Shown here: piece by piece, positions 60,223 through 63,181 of the stretch | How positions within the stretch are numbered: position 1 is the first letter of the stretch | Layout: each line of letters begins with the position of its first letter | Assembly: GCA_949502025.1 (NCBI GenBank) | Contig: CATBCG010000072.1 | Coordinates: 1-63,181, forward strand | Direction of reading: 5' to 3' | DNA length: 63,181 bases | Source of the DNA: MGBC131033 sp910585655 | GTDB taxonomy: Bacteria; Bacillota; Clostridia; Lachnospirales; Lachnospiraceae | Notes under the pieces: model-generated | Told to the model about the DNA's origin: nothing | The model's input: only the letters and a program-made list of their open reading frames with translations | Databases searched by the model: none | Program-made: the position numbers and the translations under genes

Positions 60223-62976
60223 ATGGAAAATGTAGTGACGGAACTGGCAAAATATCTGATTTTACTGTTGGTAGTTTTGTATACGTATCTGGGCTTTGCC
60301 GTGTTCCAAAAGGAGAAGGAAACAAGGCGTTTTCTCTATCAGGGACAGACGTTTTTGATTTTACTGATACATTTGTTTTGCTTCTTGCTTTTGTATATGC
60401 AAAAGCCGGTGATTCGTTTGGTCTGGCTGTATCTGGCGCAGCTTGCCGTGTTGAGTATTTCCGGTCTGGCATACCGGAAGCTCTACCGCAGCTTTTCGAC
60501 GGTTTTATTTCTGCATATGCAGTTTTTTCTGATGATAGGCTTTGTCTTTGTCACCAGGCTTTCCTTTGAAAGCGGTGTAAAACAGACTGTGTTTGCGGGA
60601 GGAGCCTTGTTTTTGTGTCTGCTGGTGCCGTTTTTGATTCGTTCGATTCCCTTTTTTTACAGGATGGGTTGGATCTATGCCCTGACCGGAGTTGCCTTAC
60701 TGCTTTGGGTTCTGGTAGCAGGAAAAGAGGTTTACGGCGCTAAAAACTGGGTGAATTTTTTTGGTGTGGCAATCCAGCCCTCCGAATTTGTCAAAATCCT
60801 CTATGTGTTTATGCTGTCCGCCTTTTTATCCAAACGTACGGATCTGAAACAGGTTTTACTGGTTTCTGTACTGGCGGCAGTCCATGTGCTGATTTTGGTA
60901 GCGGAACGCGATTTGGGCGGCGCTTTGCTATTTTATGTCACCTATGTGATGGTATTGTTTGCTGCCACTAGAAATTGGTGGTACCTTCTGGCAGGTGCAG
61001 GCGGAGGCGCCTTGGCTTCGGTAGCAGCGTATTTCTTGTTTTATCATGTTCGCGTAAGGGTGTTGGCATGGAGCAATCCCTGGGCTTATATTGATAATCA
61101 GGGATATCAGGTCGCACAGTCTCTGTTTGGAATCGGGACAGGCGGCTGGTTTGGAATGGGCTTGGGAAAGGGGCTGCCTGGGAGCATTCCGGTGGTGACG
61201 AGCGATTTTATTTTTTCCGGTCTTTCCGAAGAATTCGGCGGCTTGTTTGCAATCTGCCTGATTTTGGTGTATTTAGGCTCCTTCCTGCTTTTTATTCAGT
61301 TGGCGTGGCGGATAAAAAGTCGTTTTTACCAATGCGTGGCAATAGGATGCTGTATTATGTATTCGTTTCAGGTCTTTTTGTCAATTGGAGGCGTTATTAA
61401 ACTGATTCCTTCTACCGGCGTGACGCTCCCGCTGATCAGCTACGGAGGAAGTTCGATGGCATGCAGCATTTTAATGTTTGCTATTGTACAGGGGTTGTAT
61501 GTGGTAGGAGGAGTCGAAGGAGAAAAAGGCGCCAAAAGCAGCGCCCCACTTCCGACGGCAGCGAATCCCTTAACCAGAAGAGATCGGACTGCCGTCGTTA
61601 CCTATGGATTTTTAACACTGTTTACCGGCTTATTGTTATACTTTAGCTATTTTATCGGTTTTGAAAGCAAACAGGTCATCAACAATTCCTATAACCGCAG
61701 GCAGGAGCTGTTTGCCAGAGAAGTATTGCGGGGAGAGATTCAGGCAGCGGACGGGACGGTGCTGGCATATTCAAAAGAGCAGGCAGACGGGACGGTAGAA
61801 CGGATTTATCCTTATAAAAACAGCTACAGCCAGTTTGTCGGGCGGAATAGCAACGGGAAAACCGGAGTAGAAGCATTACGGAATTTTGAGCTTCTGACAT
61901 CAAGCGACCAGCCCTGGAAAAAGCTGGTAGAGAAGCTAAACGGCAGGAAAAATCAGGGAGATACCGTTGTTACGACGGTTGATACCAGCTTACAAATGGC
62001 GGCTGACCAGGCGCTTTCCGGTTATCAAGGAGCTGCCGTTGTCTTAGAACCCTCGACCGGAAAGATACTCGCTCTTGTATCCAAGCCTGATTACGATCCC
62101 AATACAGTAGAAGAGGACTGGGAAAGCTTAAATGCAGAGCTGGAATCGGAGTCTCGTCTGTTAAACCGCGCCGCTAACGGAATGTATCCACCGGGTTCTA
62201 CCTTTAAAGTGCTGACAGCGCTTGGTCTGCTGCGGCAGAATACCGCGTGGGAGAAAGAGGAGCATACCTGTAACGGTACCTTCCGGGAGGGAGAGTATCA
62301 AATTCAATGTTATCGGAAACAGGCGCATGGGACGGTAGACTTAGAACGAGCCTTTGCGCTTTCCTGCAATACCTTTTTTGCCAAGGAAGGTCTGACCTTA
62401 AATCTGACGGAATTTGCCGCATTGGCAGAAGAATTGTTGTTTAACCGGACGCTTCCGGCAGATTTTCCGCACCGTGGCAGCAGTTTTTCTCTGGCAGAGG
62501 GCGCAGGGACAGACGAAATCATGCAGACGATGATCGGTCAGGGAAAAACACAGATTTCCCCTCTTCATAATGCTATGCTGGCGGCTGCGATTGCCAACGG
62601 CGGTGTCCTGATGAAGCCTTACGCCGTTGACCGGATCGAAACGTATGACGGCGCCTTAGTCAAGAAATACTGGCCGGAAAGCTATGGAAGCCTGATAAGC
62701 GGAACAGAAGCAGAGTATTTGACCAACTTTATGGAAGAGGTTGTGATTCATGGTACGGCGACCAAACTGACGGGCTATCCGTATGATATTTACGGAAAAA
62801 CCGGTACTGCCGAATATGTCATGGAAAACGGAGAACCAAGCGCTCATTCCTGGTTTATCGGCTTTACGGACTGGGACGGAAGAAAAATCGCCGTCAGCGT
62901 GATCGTAGAAGGAGAGAACCGCGGGAGCCGGACGGCTACTGATGTGACGGCGCAGATTTTAAAGGCTTGGAAGTAG
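60223..62976 (+). CDS. fused SEDS glycosyltransferase (FtsW/RodA/SpoVE) and class B penicillin-binding protein
   Basis: One 917-residue frame joins two partners that normally are separate. Residues 1 to about 430 are the polytopic SEDS polymerase (ERDLGGALLFY, FGIGTGGWFGMGLGKG, SDFIFSGLSEEFGG, ISYGGSSM). After a linker and one more helix (about 460-480) comes a class B transpeptidase with SxxK in PPGSTFKV near 656, SxN in LSCNTFF near 713 and KTG in YGKTGTAEYV near 858. All key motifs look intact, so it should both polymerise and crosslink peptidoglycan. The PBP pedestal domain is short. The fusion has no internal frameshift. Confidence 0.93.
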   Translation: MENVVTELAKYLILLLVVLYTYLGFAVFQKEKETRRFLYQGQTFLILLIHLFCFLLLYMQKPVIRLVWLYLAQLAVLSISGLAYRKLYRSFSTVLFLHMQFFLMIGFVFVTRLSFESGVKQTVFAGGALFLCLLVPFLIRSIPFFYRMGWIYALTGVALLLWVLVAGKEVYGAKNWVNFFGVAIQPSEFVKILYVFMLSAFLSKRTDLKQVLLVSVLAAVHVLILVAERDLGGALLFYVTYVMVLFAATRNWWYLLAGAGGGALASVAAYFLFYHVRVRVLAWSNPWAYIDNQGYQVAQSLFGIGTGGWFGMGLGKGLPGSIPVVTSDFIFSGLSEEFGGLFAICLILVYLGSFLLFIQLAWRIKSRFYQCVAIGCCIMYSFQVFLSIGGVIKLIPSTGVTLPLISYGGSSMACSILMFAIVQGLYVVGGVEGEKGAKSSAPLPTAANPLTRRDRTAVVTYGFLTLFTGLLLYFSYFIGFESKQVINNSYNRRQELFAREVLRGEIQAADGTVLAYSKEQADGTVERIYPYKNSYSQFVGRNSNGKTGVEALRNFELLTSSDQPWKKLVEKLNGRKNQGDTVVTTVDTSLQMAADQALSGYQGAAVVLEPSTGKILALVSKPDYDPNTVEEDWESLNAELESESRLLNRAANGMYPPGSTFKVLTALGLLRQNTAWEKEEHTCNGTFREGEYQIQCYRKQAHGTVDLERAFALSCNTFFAKEGLTLNLTEFAALAEELLFNRTLPADFPHRGSSFSLAEGAGTDEIMQTMIGQGKTQISPLHNAMLAAAIANGGVLMKPYAVDRIETYDGALVKKYWPESYGSLISGTEAEYLTNFMEEVVIHGTATKLTGYPYDIYGKTGTAEYVMENGEPSAHSWFIGFTDWDGRKIAVSVIVEGENRGSRTATDVTAQILKAWK

Positions 62977-63014
62977 ATAGAAAAGTGAAAAGAATCGTTT
63001 ACAAGATCGTGAAA

Positions 63015-63049
63015 GGCGGCTAAGCAAGGAAGGCTTAGTCGTCTTTTTT
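63015..63049 (+). terminator. intrinsic terminator after the SEDS-PBP gene, target of the intron
   Basis: GGCGGCTAAGC (63015-63025) pairs with GCTTAGTCGTC (63033-63043) including two G-T pairs, followed by T6. Confidence 0.88.
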
Positions 63050-63050
63050 G

Positions 63051-63181
63051 GTGCGCCCAGTATGGGCGCAATCTAATCGGTGAAAGTCCGTAACACGCCC
63101 TGGTAGTGGGAAGTGTATAGCCAAGAGCAAGGGTGTCCATCGTGAGGTGGAATCTGAAGAAAGCTTTAGGCAAAGCTCTGG
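63051..63181 (+). mobile_element. 5' end of a group IIC intron, cut off by the window edge
   Basis: The sequence opens with GTGCGCCCAGTATGGGCGC, the boundary and first stem of bacterial group II introns. It continues with GGTGAAAGTCC, CAAGGGTGTCCATCGTGAGG and GGAATCTGAAGAAAGC, which match the domain I pattern of class C introns as remembered from the Oceanobacillus intron. Insertion is two bases beyond the T-run of a terminator hairpin, the known preference of class C introns. The reverse transcriptase gene would be to the right of the window. Confidence 0.88.

Noticed and set aside
1..63181. tRNA, rRNA or tmRNA genes
   Set aside because: No cloverleaf with GGTTCRAAYCC-type arms or rRNA signature was seen on either strand during reading; a tRNAscan-SE run would settle it.

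Overview
The window looks like a chromosomal stretch of an endospore-forming, low-to-mid GC Clostridia member, most likely of the Lachnospiraceae. Supporting evidence is the spore genes (yqfC, yqfD, spoIVA, ylbJ, an alpha/beta SASP), recU, the rplS-lepB-rbgA-rnhB-yraN gene order, a short-form HisG with HisZ, consensus sigma-A promoters with 17-nt spacers, and frequent TTG/GTG starts with strong AGGAGG sites. Nearly all genes read left to right. The exceptions are the left margin, ylbJ, tmcAL and an RNase H-like gene. Everything here is read by eye from sequence; no database search was run.

Layout. 1-1290: accessory margin with a cut-off XRE regulator and a decayed beta-lactamase-family gene. 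1489-13186: RNA modification and housekeeping genes (rsmF, two pseudouridine synthases, YgiQ, a bacterial PARG-like macrodomain protein, NUDIX, recU) mixed with damaged genes (HAD phosphatase, AAA/PD-(D/E)XK protein) and a small toxin-antitoxin-like cassette between 29-bp direct repeats. 13277-19498: a SMI1/KNR4 protein and a histidine run hisZ-hisG-hisD-hisB-hisIE. 19520-26851: alaS behind a promoter, hairpin and multi-hairpin repeat, then a MoxR-DUF58-transglutaminase operon. 26859-35763: rpsU, yqfCD, rplS, lepB, rbgA, a second (frameshifted) lepB, rnhB, an FlhB-C-like orphan, yraN, pgeF and a DUF512 protein. 35972-42808: der, plsY, gpsA, spoIVA, an SH3-NlpC/P60 cell-wall enzyme and a SASP behind a structured leader. 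42971-52346: rsmD, a DivIVA-like coiled-coil gene, ylbJ, mltG, tmcAL, pta-ackA, yceD-rpmF. 52506-62976: membrane and envelope genes (CmpB-like, cls), ruvAB, zapA, a U32 peptidase and a natural SEDS glycosyltransferase / class B PBP fusion. 63051-end: the 5' end of a group IIC intron placed directly behind a terminator.

The strongest candidate for something undescribed is a family of nested-hairpin intergenic elements at four loci (before hisD, der, spoIVA and the U32 peptidase gene). Seven full units share one architecture: outer stem A, stem B, inner hairpin C, B', A', then a conserved tail GGAACTYAAA. The stem sequences differ between loci but stay complementary, which is compensatory change. 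All units lie in the sense direction, and the last one always ends 25-29 nt before the start codon of the next gene. A second repeat family of several small hairpins occurs twice in opposite orientation; one copy lies where coaD is usually found after rsmD.

Three separate reading-frame anomalies sit at homopolymer runs (T5 in the HAD gene, A7 in the second lepB, A6 at the pseudouridine synthase/recU junction). These may be assembly errors, slippery sites or real mutations; the A7 is a correctly phased A AAA AAG heptamer.
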